A stretch of 64,000 bases of DNA from Clostridiales bacterium (GTDB lineage: Bacteria; Bacillota; Clostridia; Oscillospirales; Feifaniaceae). Below the pieces are notes generated by a model. The model had not been told where the DNA came from. It searched no databases and was given only the letters and a program-made list of their open reading frames with translations. Made by a program: the position numbers and the translations under genes. Positions 43,785 through 52,534 of the stretch are shown here, piece by piece (position 1 is the first letter of the stretch; each line of letters begins with the position of its first letter). Where the stretch lies: assembly GCA_012719075.1 (NCBI GenBank), contig JAAYBB010000066.1:1-64000 (forward strand), given 5' to 3'.

Positions 43785-44714
43785 CTATTCCCAGTGGTTG
43801 ATGGCCCGCAGCACACGGACGTCCAGCTCCTCGGCCGAGTTGTAGCCCATCATCTTCATGCGGGCGTTCATGGCGGCCACCTCGATGATCGTGGACAGGT
43901 TGCGCCCGGGGCGCACCGGCACCGTCATCGAGGGCACCTTGACGCCGAGGATTTCGTAGTACTGGTCCTCCATGCCCAGGCGGTCGTAGACCTTGTGTTC
44001 GTCCCAGAGCTCCAGCTGGGCCACCAGCAGCACGTTTTCATGCAGCTTGACGGCGCTCATGCCGAACAGGTTGCGCACATTGAGCACGCCGATGCCGCGG
44101 ATTTCGATAAAGTGCCGGATGGTCTCGGGCGCGGTGCCCTGTAGCATGCCGGTGGGCAGCCGCTTGATCTCCACCGCGTCGTCGGCCACCAGCCGGTGGC
44201 CGCGCTTGATCAGCTCCACCGCCGTCTCGCTCTTGCCGATGCCGCTCTGCCCGACCATCAGCACCCCCCAGCCGTAAACCTCCATCAGCACGCCGTGCAC
44301 CAGCTCCCTGGGGGCCAGCATCACGCTGAGGTACTCGAACACCTGCGAGGTCAGCACGGTGGAGCTGCGGTAGGAGCGCAGCACCGGCATCTCGTGCTGC
44401 AGCGCCAGCTCCATCAGCTCGGGCACCGGCACCACGCCGCGGGCCAGCAGCACGCCGGGCGGCTTGCGCACGAACATGGCCTCCACCCGCTCCCGGCGCA
44501 CCTCGGACGCCATGGTGCTCAGATAGGCCATCTCGCTGCGGCTGATCAGCAGCATGCGCTTGTTGTCGAAGTAGTCGGTAAAGCCGGCCAGCGCCAGCCC
44601 GGGGCGGTTGAGGTCGGCGCGGTAGACCGGGATGTCCTCCCCGCCCTCCGGCATGTAGAGCTCCTCGAGCCCAAAGGTCTCGACGATGTCGCCGAGCAAG
44701 ACAGCGTACTGCAT
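43785..44714 (-). CDS. hprK: HPr kinase/phosphorylase
   Basis: 309 residues. Phosphorylates and dephosphorylates Ser46 of HPr, the switch for carbon catabolite control. N-terminal domain to about 130, Walker A GQSGIGKS at 155-162, Asp pair 178-179 (VADDAVE), and the family signature IEIRGIGVLNVRNLFG. ATG at 44714 has GGAGG immediately upstream (short spacing of 4). First gene of a probable seven-gene operon ending at 36275: hprK, murB, whiA, dnaE, pfkA, a membrane protein and a GNAT enzyme. Confidence 0.96.
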   Translation of the reverse strand: MQYAVLLGDIVETFGLEELYMPEGGEDIPVYRADLNRPGLALAGFTDYFDNKRMLLISRSEMAYLSTMASEVRRERVEAMFVRKPPGVLLARGVVPVPELMELALQHEMPVLRSYRSSTVLTSQVFEYLSVMLAPRELVHGVLMEVYGWGVLMVGQSGIGKSETAVELIKRGHRLVADDAVEIKRLPTGMLQGTAPETIRHFIEIRGIGVLNVRNLFGMSAVKLHENVLLVAQLELWDEHKVYDRLGMEDQYYEILGVKVPSMTVPVRPGRNLSTIIEVAAMNARMKMMGYNSAEELDVRVLRAINHWE

Positions 44715-45241
44715 AGGCCCTCCGATGGTCGATGGTTCACTATAAGCGGCAGGCCGCTTTAATATGAGTATTATAGACGATTTTCCCGCCGCGCACAACA
44801 GCGGGCGGAAAATTGCGCCGGTTGGGGACGCCGGGGGGGCGTCCATGGAGGGGGGGGGGTGGGCCACCCGGGGAGACGGGGCGGCTGTCTGTGGAGACAG
44901 GGTGGTTGCCTGTGAAACGGCGCGGGTCCGCTGGTGGGGGGGCCCCGGGATAGCCAACGGCTGGCAGGCCCACCCGGGGACCCGCAACCGCTGCACAACC
45001 GCCAAATTCCGTGCCCACAGGGCGTCTTTGAAGACGGGCGCCGCCCCCTGTCCCAACCCGCCCGCAGTCGGTCATCTGCGCGCTTTCCACCGGCCTGTTC
45101 GCGCCCGTCGGCACAGGGGTTGTGCACGGCGCTGCAAATAGCGGGCGACACGGCCCTTTGGCCATGCCGCCCGCGGCTTATCGCCTGCCTCATCCGGCGC
45201 GCATCCACAGAGACGCCCGCTTGCAAGGCAGGCGCTTCGGT
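44715..45241. other. GC-rich gene-free stretch upstream of hprK
   Basis: 527 bp. Holds the hprK promoter at its left end; the rest is very GC-rich with homopolymer G tracts (44850-44860, 44935-44942) and a small CTGTCT/AGACAG hairpin (44888-44904). Several open frames cross it but are low-complexity and lack ribosome sites. A few CTGTGGAT-like words occur, too few and too diverged to call an origin. Confidence 0.5.
44770..44798 (-). promoter_or_regulatory. Promoter of the hprK operon
   Basis: TTGTGC (44798-44793), 17-nt spacer, consensus TATAAT (44775-44770) on the minus strand. Confidence 0.65.
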
Positions 45242-46006
45242 TCAGATGGTGGTCCAGCCGCCGTCAATCGTCAGGAGCTGACCGGTGGTGTAGCTCGAGG
45301 CATCCGAGGCGAAATAGACCAGCGCGCCGTCCAGCTCGCCGGCGCGGCCCGCACGCTTCATGGGGCAGTAGGCGTCGAGCACCTGCTGGAACGCGGGGTT
45401 CTCCAAAATCGCCTCGGTCAGCTCGGAGGGGAAGTAGGCCGGTCCGATGGCGTTGACGGTGATGTTGTGCTGCGCCCACTCGTTGGCCAGGTCCTTGGTC
45501 AGCATGTGCACGGCGCCCTTGGTTGCGCAGTAGGCGCTCAGGCCGGCGCCCGGCATCGCCACACTGCTGTGAATCGAACCGATGTTGATGATCTTGCCGT
45601 ACTTGCGGGCGATCATGCCCCTGCCGAACTCCCTGCTCGCGAAGTAAACCCCGTTGACGTTGACATCCATGGTCCACTTCCAGGTCTCATCATCCTGGTC
45701 TTCGGCGGGCACGATCGAGCCCACGCCCGCGTTGTTCACGAGGATGTCCACCTTGCCAAACGCCTCTTCAACCACCTGAACGGCTTTTTTCAACGCCGCG
45801 GTGTCGGTCACGTCACAGGGGACCGCGATGCAGCGCACACCCAGCGCCTCAATTTCCGCCTTTACCGTCTCGAGCTTCCCCACTCTGCGGGCCAGCAGCG
45901 CAATGTCGGCCCCCTGGCGGGCAAGTGCCCTGGCGAATTGTACACCCAGCCCCGAGGAGGCCCCGGTGACGACTGCGGATTTTCCTGTCAGATCAAATAA
46001 ACCCAT
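45242..46006 (-). CDS. Short-chain dehydrogenase/reductase
   Basis: 254 residues. NAD(P)-binding TGASSGLG (14-21), NNAG, catalytic Ser144 or Ser147, Tyr159 and Lys163 (SAYCATK), and a C-terminal TIDGGWT. The layout resembles gluconate 5-dehydrogenase and 3-oxoacyl-reductase types; the substrate cannot be decided. ATG at 46006 has AAAGG upstream. It stands alone between two long gene-free stretches, with slightly less GC-biased codons than neighbours, so recent acquisition is possible but not shown. Confidence 0.9.
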   Translation of the reverse strand: MGLFDLTGKSAVVTGASSGLGVQFARALARQGADIALLARRVGKLETVKAEIEALGVRCIAVPCDVTDTAALKKAVQVVEEAFGKVDILVNNAGVGSIVPAEDQDDETWKWTMDVNVNGVYFASREFGRGMIARKYGKIINIGSIHSSVAMPGAGLSAYCATKGAVHMLTKDLANEWAQHNITVNAIGPAYFPSELTEAILENPAFQQVLDAYCPMKRAGRAGELDGALVYFASDASSYTTGQLLTIDGGWTTI

Positions 46007-46080
46007 GAGATTGTCTGCCTTTCGCTAAATGTGCATGACCGGACAACGCCCACATCTGCTCAAAACATTCCTCAGTTGGG

Positions 46081-46113
46081 GGGTTGTCATGTTAAAATCC
46101 ACCGTGACAACCC
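46081..46113. promoter_or_regulatory. Inverted repeat, possible operator of the SDR gene
   Basis: GGGTTGTCA (46081-46089) and TGACAACCC (46105-46113), perfect 9-bp arms 15 bp apart, about 75 bp upstream of the SDR start. Spacing fits a dimeric repressor, but no regulator gene is adjacent. Confidence 0.45.
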
Positions 46114-46454
46114 GTTTGGCGGTGTGGGTCGGGCAGGAGGGGACTCGTCCTGCCCGCCGGCATGCCTGAAGATTTCCCGTGCTATTTTTTCACCGGCCGG
46201 CAAAAATATGCCTATTTGCGGCATTTCGCGCACACGGATGCACACCTGTTCTCCACCCCAAGGGTCGCGCATGCAAAACGGCAAAACGCTTTTTCGACGT
46301 GCGTCAAACGGGCATCGCCAAGGCGGCGCCGAATGCCCTGGTCGATGCAGAGGCCGTTGCGATTTCCCGGGCGTTGCCCGACTCGTTCTTCTCACTGTAA
46401 AGGGAGAGGCTGCGGACCGCGGGCCGCAACCTCTCATGGAAACAGCAAATAAGA

Positions 46455-46494
46455 CGGCGCCTTGTCCGCGTGGCAAAGGCCACACAAGGCGCCG
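46455..46494. repeat. Long nested hairpin
   Basis: Outer arms CGGCGCCTTGT and ACAAGGCGCCG enclose GTGG...CCAC. Total about 15 pairs. No long T-run on either side, so more likely a structured RNA part or a weak terminator. Confidence 0.5.
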
Positions 46495-46666
46495 CAGGGT
46501 CATGGGGTCATGCGGGCAGTTTCTCCGGGCAGCGGCCCCCAAAGGGCCAACGGCCAAGCCGGCCATCACCCGGCCGGCCCATTGAACAAAGGGTCACGGG
46601 CGCAGCGCCCTTTGCCGTCTGGCAAACCTCCGCAGCGGCCGCCCGATCCAAGTGCCTTCGCCCCGC

Positions 46667-46855
46667 CTATACCGCGCGGGTGACCTTGCCCGACCGCATA
46701 CAGCGGGTGCAGGCATGGATGTGCCTCGGCGATCCGTCCACCAGCGCCTTCACCCGCTTGACATTGGGCTTGAAGGTGCGGTTGGAGCGCCTGTGCGAGT
46801 GGGACACCTTGATGCCGAAGGCAACGCCCTTGCCGCAAATTTCACATTTGGCCAT
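46667..46855 (-). CDS. rpmB: Ribosomal protein bL28
   Basis: 62 residues, standard length. Zinc-binding form with CEICGKG near the N-terminus and CTRCMRSG near the C-terminus; SHSHRRSNRTFKPN is the family signature. Component of the large subunit. ATG at 46855 has GGAGGAAA upstream and its own promoter. Confidence 0.97.
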   Translation of the reverse strand: MAKCEICGKGVAFGIKVSHSHRRSNRTFKPNVKRVKALVDGSPRHIHACTRCMRSGKVTRAV

Positions 46856-46941
46856 CTCTATTTCCTCCCATGCAGCAGCGCTGCGTTCAATTCAAATCAG
46901 GTTTTGCCCTCGCCCATGCCCCCGGGCGGGCAACGGAAGAT

Positions 46942-46970
46942 ATTATACCGTATCCTTTGGAAAAAATCAA
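46942..46970 (-). promoter_or_regulatory. Promoter of rpmB
   Basis: TTGATT (46970-46965), 17-nt spacer, consensus TATAAT (46947-46942) on the minus strand; leader about 80 nt with a GCCCGCCC/GGGCGAGGGC pairing. Confidence 0.7.
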
Positions 46971-46979
46971 GCGGGCGCC

Positions 46980-47597
46980 TCACCCGTATTTTTCCTCGTT
47001 CTCGTGCCGCTTGAAATCCAGCCTGGGCTCGGTCTTGCGCCGCAGGCGCTTGAAGTTGTCGCGGTGGAAGAACACCAGCAGCCAGCAGAGCATGACCGCG
47101 TAGATGTGCAGGCGCGGAATGTCGGGCCGGAAGTAGTACGATGCGACGGGCAGCGCCCAGCAGCCGATCGAGGTGGCCAGCGCGGCATAGCGCGTGACCA
47201 GCATGATCACGATCCAGGCCGCCAGATAGCACAGCGCAATGCGGATGTCGATGGCCAAAAAGACCCCCCCGAGCGTCGCGGCGCACTTGCCGCCCTTGAG
47301 TCCGAAGTACAGCGGGTAGCGGTGCCCGATAAAGGCCCCCGCGCCGGCCAGCAGCGCGCCGTCCCCCGGGGAAATGCGCCCGCCGATGTAGACGGCCAGC
47401 GCCCCTTTGAGCACGTCCCCGAGCAGCGTGAGGACGCCGGCCTTCCAGCCCAGGTTGCGGGCGACGTTGCTGGCCCCGGCGTTGCCGCTGCCGTAGCTGC
47501 GGATGTCGCCCCGCCCCGCGAATTTGGACACCAGCAGGGCAAAGCTGACGCTGCCGATCAGGTAGCCCACAATCATGGCGATCAGTTCGTTACTCAC
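46980..47597 (-). CDS. plsY: Acyl-phosphate:glycerol-3-phosphate acyltransferase PlsY
   Basis: 205 residues, five to six membrane helices. Adds the first acyl chain to glycerol 3-phosphate using acyl-phosphate. The three conserved loops are present: SYGSGNAGASN, GHRYPLYFGLKGGK and the later loop before LHIYAV. GTG at 47597 has GAGGGGGAA upstream. It lies 46 nt after der, a common pairing. The C-terminal tail is charged and cytosolic. Confidence 0.95.
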   Translation of the reverse strand: MSNELIAMIVGYLIGSVSFALLVSKFAGRGDIRSYGSGNAGASNVARNLGWKAGVLTLLGDVLKGALAVYIGGRISPGDGALLAGAGAFIGHRYPLYFGLKGGKCAATLGGVFLAIDIRIALCYLAAWIVIMLVTRYAALATSIGCWALPVASYYFRPDIPRLHIYAVMLCWLLVFFHRDNFKRLRRKTEPRLDFKRHENEEKYG

Positions 47598-47643
47598 CGT
47601 ATTCCCCCTCTTTTGGACAGGGCGGCGTCCGGGCGGTCACCGC

Positions 47644-48966
47644 CTAGGAGTCGCCGCGCTCCCGGATGATAAAGCGAATGGAGGTCCCCTCCAGGCCAAA
47701 GACCGAGCGGATCTGATTTTCAAGATAGCGCTGATAGGAGAAGTGGAAGAGCTCGGCCTTGTTGCAGAAGATCACAAAGGTGGGCGGCTGGATGCCGACC
47801 TGGGTCATGTAGAGCACCTTGAGCCGCTTTCCACGGTCGGTGGGCGGCTGCACCTTGAGCGTCGCGTCGGCCAGCACCTCGTTGAGCCGCCCGGTCGAAA
47901 TCCGGGTGCAGCTCTGCCGGTACACCTCGTTGATGAGCTCAAACAGGCGGGGCACCCGCTGCCCGGTCATGGCCGAGATGAACAAAATGGGGGCGTAGCT
48001 CATGAAGGCAAAGCGCTCCCGCACGTCCTTTGTCATCTCGTCCATCGTGCGGTGGTCCTTCTCCACGAGGTCCCACTTATTGATCACCAGTATGCAGGCC
48101 CGGCCCTGTTCATGCGCAAGGCCGGCCACCTTGGTGTCCTGCTCGGTCACGCCCTCGGTCGCGTCGATCAGAATCAGGCAGACGTCGGCGCGCTCGATGG
48201 CCAGGTTGGCGCGGATCACGCTGTAGCGCTCGATGTTCTCCTCGACCGAGCGCCGGCGGCGCAGGCCGGCCGTGTCGATGAAGACGTAGCGGCCGTGCTC
48301 GTTTTCAAAGGGCGAGTCGATGGCGTCCCGCGTGGTGCCGGCCACCTCCGACACGATGACCCGCTGCTCCCCCAAAATGCGGTTGACCAGCGAGGACTTG
48401 CCGGCATTGGGCTTGCCGATGACCGCCACGCGGATGACCGACTCGTCCTCCTGCTCGCCCTCCTGGACAGGCAGTCTGCGCACAATCTCGTCCAGCAGGT
48501 CGCCGGTGCCCAGCCCGTGCACCGAGGAGACCGGGTGGGGGTCCCCCAGGCCGAGGTTGTAAAACTCGTAGACGTCGGGCGGCGTCGGCCCGGTCTGGTC
48601 GACCTTGTTGACGGCCAGCACCACCTCTTTTTGCGCCTTGAGCAGCCGTTCGGCCACGGCCTGGTCGGCCGCGGTCACGCCGGTTGAGACGTCGGTCAGC
48701 AGCAGCACGAGGTCGGCGGTTTCGATGGCGACCTCGGCCTGCAGGCGCATGTCGCGCAGCATGTCGTCGTCGGTCACCATCTCGATGCCGCCGGTGTCGA
48801 TCAGCGTAAAGCTGCGCCCGCTCCAGCTGCACTCGCCGTAAATCCGGTCGCGCGTAACGCCCGGCGTGTCCTCGACGATCGAGAGCCGCCGGCCGATCAG
48901 TTTGTTGAACAGCGTAGATTTGCCCACGTTGGGGCGGCCCACAATGGCCACAATTGGTTTAGACAT
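47644..48966 (-). CDS. der: Ribosome-assembly GTPase Der (EngA)
   Basis: 440 residues with two tandem GTPase domains (GRPNVGKST and DTGG in the first; GKPNAGKSS, DTAG and NKWDLVEKD in the second) and a C-terminal KH-like domain. Acts in maturation of the large ribosomal subunit. ATG at 48966 lies 10 nt after the DUF512 gene stop. Confidence 0.97.
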   Translation of the reverse strand: MSKPIVAIVGRPNVGKSTLFNKLIGRRLSIVEDTPGVTRDRIYGECSWSGRSFTLIDTGGIEMVTDDDMLRDMRLQAEVAIETADLVLLLTDVSTGVTAADQAVAERLLKAQKEVVLAVNKVDQTGPTPPDVYEFYNLGLGDPHPVSSVHGLGTGDLLDEIVRRLPVQEGEQEDESVIRVAVIGKPNAGKSSLVNRILGEQRVIVSEVAGTTRDAIDSPFENEHGRYVFIDTAGLRRRRSVEENIERYSVIRANLAIERADVCLILIDATEGVTEQDTKVAGLAHEQGRACILVINKWDLVEKDHRTMDEMTKDVRERFAFMSYAPILFISAMTGQRVPRLFELINEVYRQSCTRISTGRLNEVLADATLKVQPPTDRGKRLKVLYMTQVGIQPPTFVIFCNKAELFHFSYQRYLENQIRSVFGLEGTSIRFIIRERGDS

Positions 48967-48976
48967 CTTGATTGAT

Positions 48977-50293
48977 TTACTCCAAAAATTCTACGACCGG
49001 CTGGCCGGTCAGTGCTGCGATCAGCGCCGCGCCGCTGTTTTCGACCACCGCCACCGGCGCGCCCACCGCCCGCTCGAGCGCCTCCACCGAAAGGTCGTCC
49101 AGAAAGCAGGCGCGGTCGTAGCGCAGCATGGCGGCCGGCACCAGCAGCGCGTCCCCCACCTGGCGGCCCTGCAAACGGCGCAGGATGTCCCGCCCGGTCA
49201 CAAGGCCGGCCACCGTGATGGTGCGGCCGAAAAAGTCGTTCTCGACCGGCAGCAGCGCTGCGGCCAGTCTATTATGACATCGATTGACCACGGCGTCAAA
49301 CAGTTTTGACAGCGTGGGCGCCGCCAGCGTCCCGGTCACGCCGGTCACGCGGCGCGGCGCGGGCGGCGGGATCAGCCCGGGCAGCGCCTGCTCCACCTCG
49401 TCGCAGAGCATGGCCAGCATGCCGACGCCGTTTTCAAGCTGGAGAAACTCCTCGTAAAAGTCGTAGTCCGGGATGGGCAGCCCCGCCTGCAGCAGCAGCT
49501 CGTCGGAGGGGTAGACCGTGCGCCGCCCCGTTTGCCCGAGGGCCCGCTCGCCCGCCGCGAGCACGCGGCGGCAGAGGTCCTGTGCCTGCGCCTGCGTGAA
49601 GGGCTCGAGCGGGTACAGCCCCTGCCGGTGGGCGGTCAGCCCGGCCGGCACCACCGCAATGCTGTCCACCGACGGCCCGAGGTCCAGCAGGTCGCACAGC
49701 GTGCGGCTGAGCTCCTCGCCGTCGTTGAGGCCGCTGCAGGCCACGATCTGGCAGTTGAGCGAGAGCCCGGCCTGCGCAAAGCGCCGAAGGTACCCGAGGC
49801 TCTCGCCGCCCTTGGGGTTGCCCAGCATCAGGCTGCGCAGCGACGGGTTGGTCGTGTGCACCGACACGTTGATGGGGCTGATGCGGTAGTCGATCATGCG
49901 GGAGACCTCCCGCTCGCTCAGGTTGGTCAGGCTGATGTAGTTGCCCATGAGGAAGGAGAGCCGCGCGTCGTCGTCCTTGAAGTAGAGCGTCTCGCGCATG
50001 CCCTTTGGCAGCTGGTCGACAAAGCAGAACAGGCAGTTGTTGTCGCAGCTGCGCTCGTCGTCCATCAAAAAGCGCTCAAAGGTCAGGTCGAGGTCGGCGT
50101 AGCGGGCCTTTTTGACCCTGAGCTCCAGCCGCCGCTGCCCGCGCAGCACCGTCAGCAGCGGGTCGCCGGCCGCCGAGTGGTGCATGTAGTCGAGCACGTC
50201 GGCAAGCGCGTACCCGTCGATGGCCAGCAGCCGGTCCCCCGGCAGCAGCAGCCCCGCGCAGGGGCTGTCGGCCGGAATGTCGCGAACCTGCAT
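48977..50293 (-). CDS. DUF512 radical-SAM-like protein with PDZ domain
   Basis: 438 residues. N-terminal PDZ-like domain (about 1-60; LLPGDRLLAIDGYALADV), an iron-sulfur motif CDNNCLFC (Cys83, 87, 90, spaced C-x3-C-x2-C) with FVDQLPKGMR, TIM-barrel-like part, and a C-terminal DUF512 domain (GVTGTLAAPTLSKL, VAGLVTGRDIL). The family is widespread in Clostridia, usually beside der, but its reaction is not known. ATG at 50293. The upstream gap of 200 nt contains the rpmF terminator but no clear promoter. Confidence 0.88.
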   Translation of the reverse strand: MQVRDIPADSPCAGLLLPGDRLLAIDGYALADVLDYMHHSAAGDPLLTVLRGQRRLELRVKKARYADLDLTFERFLMDDERSCDNNCLFCFVDQLPKGMRETLYFKDDDARLSFLMGNYISLTNLSEREVSRMIDYRISPINVSVHTTNPSLRSLMLGNPKGGESLGYLRRFAQAGLSLNCQIVACSGLNDGEELSRTLCDLLDLGPSVDSIAVVPAGLTAHRQGLYPLEPFTQAQAQDLCRRVLAAGERALGQTGRRTVYPSDELLLQAGLPIPDYDFYEEFLQLENGVGMLAMLCDEVEQALPGLIPPPAPRRVTGVTGTLAAPTLSKLFDAVVNRCHNRLAAALLPVENDFFGRTITVAGLVTGRDILRRLQGRQVGDALLVPAAMLRYDRACFLDDLSVEALERAVGAPVAVVENSGAALIAALTGQPVVEFLE

Positions 50294-50386
50294 GTCCAGC
50301 GCCCCTCACCTCCCCTCTCCCGTCGGTCTGCGGCACCGGCGCCGCCCTTGGCCCTAGCATGCCCCGCCGCAGGCCCGAACATGACA

Positions 50387-50410
50387 AAAAAGCGGGGACA
50401 CCCCGCTTTT
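50387..50410 (-). terminator. Terminator of rpmF
   Basis: AAAAGCGGGG (50388-50397) and CCCCGCTTTT (50401-50410), loop ACA; on the minus strand a run of six T follows. Confidence 0.85.
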
Positions 50411-50496
50411 GCCTTCGGTCTTTTGTAGATCCCGAGAGCTTACAGGCCGCCCGGAGGGTCCCCCGGTCATCCCCAAGTCCCTTTCGATCCGGAGCT

Positions 50497-50682
50497 TCAG
50501 TCCTCCGACTTGACGACAACGGCCCTGCCGTCGTAAAAGCCGCAGTGGGAACACACCCTGTGGGGAGCGGTCAGCTCCTTGCACTCCCTGCAGCGCACGA
50601 GGGCGGGGGGCTTCAGCTTCCAGACCGCGCTGCGCCGCTTGTGCTTGCGCGCCTTGGACGTATAATGCTTCGGTACGGCCAT
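50497..50682 (-). CDS. rpmF: Ribosomal protein bL32
   Basis: 61 residues. Starts MAVPKHYTSKARKHKRR and carries zinc ligands in CRECKELTAPHRVCSHCG. Large-subunit protein. ATG at 50682 has GGGAGGTGA upstream and follows yceD by 27 nt, the normal order. Confidence 0.98.
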   Translation of the reverse strand: MAVPKHYTSKARKHKRRSAVWKLKPPALVRCRECKELTAPHRVCSHCGFYDGRAVVVKSED

Positions 50683-50709
50683 GATGTCACCTCCCGGGGG
50701 GAATATTGT

Positions 50710-51222
50710 TTATCCGTTGTTTTCGGTGTCCGTAAGGGCTTGCAGCCCCTGCCAGCGCGGATCGATACGCCTGTGGTCGCAGCCGCACTCGCCGCTGTTC
50801 AAATCCGCGCCGCAGATGGGGCAAAGTCCCTTGCACGCCTCGCTGCAAAGCTGCTTGCTCGGCAGCTCCAGCAGAAGGGCGGTCTGCGCCAGGTGGTCCA
50901 GATCCAGCTCCTCGTTTTCGGCACGGACGAGCTTTTCGCTCTCCTCGGCATCGGGTTCTGCCGAGACCATGGACGAAAACGCAATGGAAAACGGCCGCTC
51001 AAACCGCTGGTTGCAGCGGTCACAGCGCAGCTGTAACACGCCGGAAATCGCAAACTCCAGCGTCACGGCGCCGTACGCCGAAAAGACGGCGCCGCACACC
51101 CGTACCGGCTGCGTCAACGGCCGCTCTCCGTAAGTCAGCTCGAGCCCGGACAAGTCGAGTTGTTCGTCGAATGTGATCCGCTCGTCGCTGTTTTTGAGCA
51201 TGCTCGAAATGGAAACCCTCAT
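50710..51222 (-). CDS. yceD: DUF177/YceD family protein
   Basis: 170 residues. Conserved LRCDRCNQRFERPF in the middle and a Cys-rich tail CSEACKGLCPICGADLNSGE. YceD proteins are linked to 23S rRNA accumulation and are nearly always encoded just before rpmF. ATG at 51222 has GGGAGTG upstream; the longer open frame would overlap the promoter. Confidence 0.93.
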   Translation of the reverse strand: MRVSISSMLKNSDERITFDEQLDLSGLELTYGERPLTQPVRVCGAVFSAYGAVTLEFAISGVLQLRCDRCNQRFERPFSIAFSSMVSAEPDAEESEKLVRAENEELDLDHLAQTALLLELPSKQLCSEACKGLCPICGADLNSGECGCDHRRIDPRWQGLQALTDTENNG

Positions 51223-51281
51223 GGTCGCACTCCCGTCGCAGGGCCAATCAAATGGGTGCAGGCCCCGCAGGCGCATTTTTC

Positions 51282-51311
51282 ATTGTAGCAAACCAACTGC
51301 CCGGTTGTCAA
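51282..51311 (-). promoter_or_regulatory. Promoter of yceD-rpmF
   Basis: TTGACA (51311-51306), 18-nt spacer, TACAAT (51287-51282) on the minus strand. Confidence 0.75.
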
Positions 51312-51414
51312 GGGGCCAAATGGCCGTCCGCACAGCTTTTGCCGGCGTACCGGGACCACAGTGTATGCCGCCCCCCGCCGGATGGTGCCGGAGCTCTTCG
51401 GGCGGGCCCTTGGC

Positions 51415-52335
51415 CTACGCCTGTCCCGCAAACTTCTCCAGCACTGCCCTGTGGTAGGGCGTGGGGACGCCGGTCTGCTCCCCGAGCTCCACCATCCGGC
51501 CGACGACGTGGAACAGCTCGGTCCGGGCCGCCGGCTTTCCGCCGCTGAGGTCGCGGTAGAGCGAGGTCATGGTCTCGGGCGGCATCTTGGCAAACTCCGC
51601 AACGTACCGGTCGGCCGTGTCGGCCGGCAGCGCCACACCTCGGGCGGCGGCCACGGCGATCAGGTCCCCGATCACGGCGCGCAGCACCGCCTCGTGGCCG
51701 GGGTCCTCGTGCACGAGGCCGGCCGGGCCGTCGTAATGGCAGAAGACGACGCTGTTGCTGCACATGATGGCGTATTTGGACCAGCTGTCCAGCAGGATGT
51801 CCTGCGACAGAACGGTCTTGATCCCCGCGCCGTTGAGGAGCGCGGCCAGCTCTTCAAAGCCGGCCGGGCGGCTGCCGTCCTTCATGCCGAGGGCAATTCT
51901 GCACAGCCCGGCGCTCTGCACGATGTGCCCGGGCGCCTCCAGCCGGCTGAACACGTGGATGGTGCCGTCGGCCAGTACGCAGGGCGGCAGGTGGGGCGCC
52001 ATCATCTCGGACACCATGACGCCATTGAGCAGCGGGACCACAATGGTCTCGGGCCCGACCATCGGCGATATGGCCTCGCAGGCGGCCTGGAGGTCGTAGC
52101 CCTTGCAGGCCAGCAGCACGGCGTCCATGACGCCCAGCTCCTCCGCGCGGTCGGAGGCCATCTTTGGATGCGCCGTGAAGTCGCCCAGCGCGACTGACTG
52201 CACCCGCAGGCCGCCTTGGCGGATGGCCTCGAGGTTTTGCCCGCGGACATAAAAGTAGGTCTCGGGGTGGTGGTTTGCCAGCGCGCCGCCGACAATGCCG
52301 CCGACGCCGCCGATGCCAAATACGGCGATTTTCAT
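51415..52335 (-). CDS. panE: Ketopantoate reductase family protein
   Basis: 306 residues. NADPH-binding GIGGVGGIVGGALA at the N-terminus; conserved Lys in LACKGYDL, Asn in VPLLNGV, and Lys/Asn in SWSKYAIMCSNS, the catalytic set of ApbA/PanE reductases. Expected to reduce 2-dehydropantoate in pantothenate/CoA synthesis, though this family also contains other 2-oxoacid reductases. ATG at 52335 has GGAGGAG upstream. No panB or panC nearby. Confidence 0.88.
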   Translation of the reverse strand: MKIAVFGIGGVGGIVGGALANHHPETYFYVRGQNLEAIRQGGLRVQSVALGDFTAHPKMASDRAEELGVMDAVLLACKGYDLQAACEAISPMVGPETIVVPLLNGVMVSEMMAPHLPPCVLADGTIHVFSRLEAPGHIVQSAGLCRIALGMKDGSRPAGFEELAALLNGAGIKTVLSQDILLDSWSKYAIMCSNSVVFCHYDGPAGLVHEDPGHEAVLRAVIGDLIAVAAARGVALPADTADRYVAEFAKMPPETMTSLYRDLSGGKPAARTELFHVVGRMVELGEQTGVPTPYHRAVLEKFAGQA

Positions 52336-52400
52336 TACAACTCCTCCAAATACGGCGTTCGCTGCCGCCCAGAGCGGATTTTCTGCCGTTGTTTTCCAAA

Positions 52401-52429
52401 ATTTTACCACAGGCCCGCGCGCCGCGCAA
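52401..52429 (-). promoter_or_regulatory. Promoter of panE
   Basis: TTGCGC (52429-52424), 17-nt spacer, TAAAAT (52406-52401) on the minus strand. Confidence 0.5.
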
Positions 52430-52440
52430 GGGTGCCCCCC

Positions 52441-52534
52441 TGTCCGCGCGGTTTACATAAGGGGAGGGCGCTTTGGGCAGCAGCGCGATCAGCACGCCGA
52501 ACCGCTTGTCCGCGAGGTTTACGTAGGGGGAGGG
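52441..52534. repeat. Pair of 28-bp direct repeats
   Basis: 52441-52468 and 52507-52534 agree at 25 of 28 positions (core GGTTTAC-TA-GGGGAGGG), start-to-start distance 66 bp. On the minus strand both would read PSPYVN in one frame, but no gene is supported. Confidence 0.75.

Larger units (their letters stand above)
46007..46651. other. Gene-free region between SDR gene and rpmB
   Basis: 645 bp without a supported gene. Contains an inverted repeat near the SDR gene (46081-46113), a GAGAGG...CCTCTC hairpin (about 46401-46435) and a long nested hairpin (46455-46494). The segment 46566-46620 (AAAGGG...CCCTTT) may serve as the rpmB terminator. Confidence 0.5.

Noticed and set aside
44740..45226. 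Several overlapping open frames upstream of hprK
   Set aside because: Low-complexity Pro/Arg/Gly translations, no ribosome site, overlap with the hprK promoter.
44800..45241. Replication origin (words like CTGTGGAT)
   Set aside because: Too few and too diverged DnaA-box matches, no AT-rich unwinding region, no dnaA or dnaN.
46087..46569. 160-codon minus-strand frame in the gene-free stretch before rpmB
   Set aside because: No ribosome site, irregular composition, runs through two hairpins; no family resemblance.
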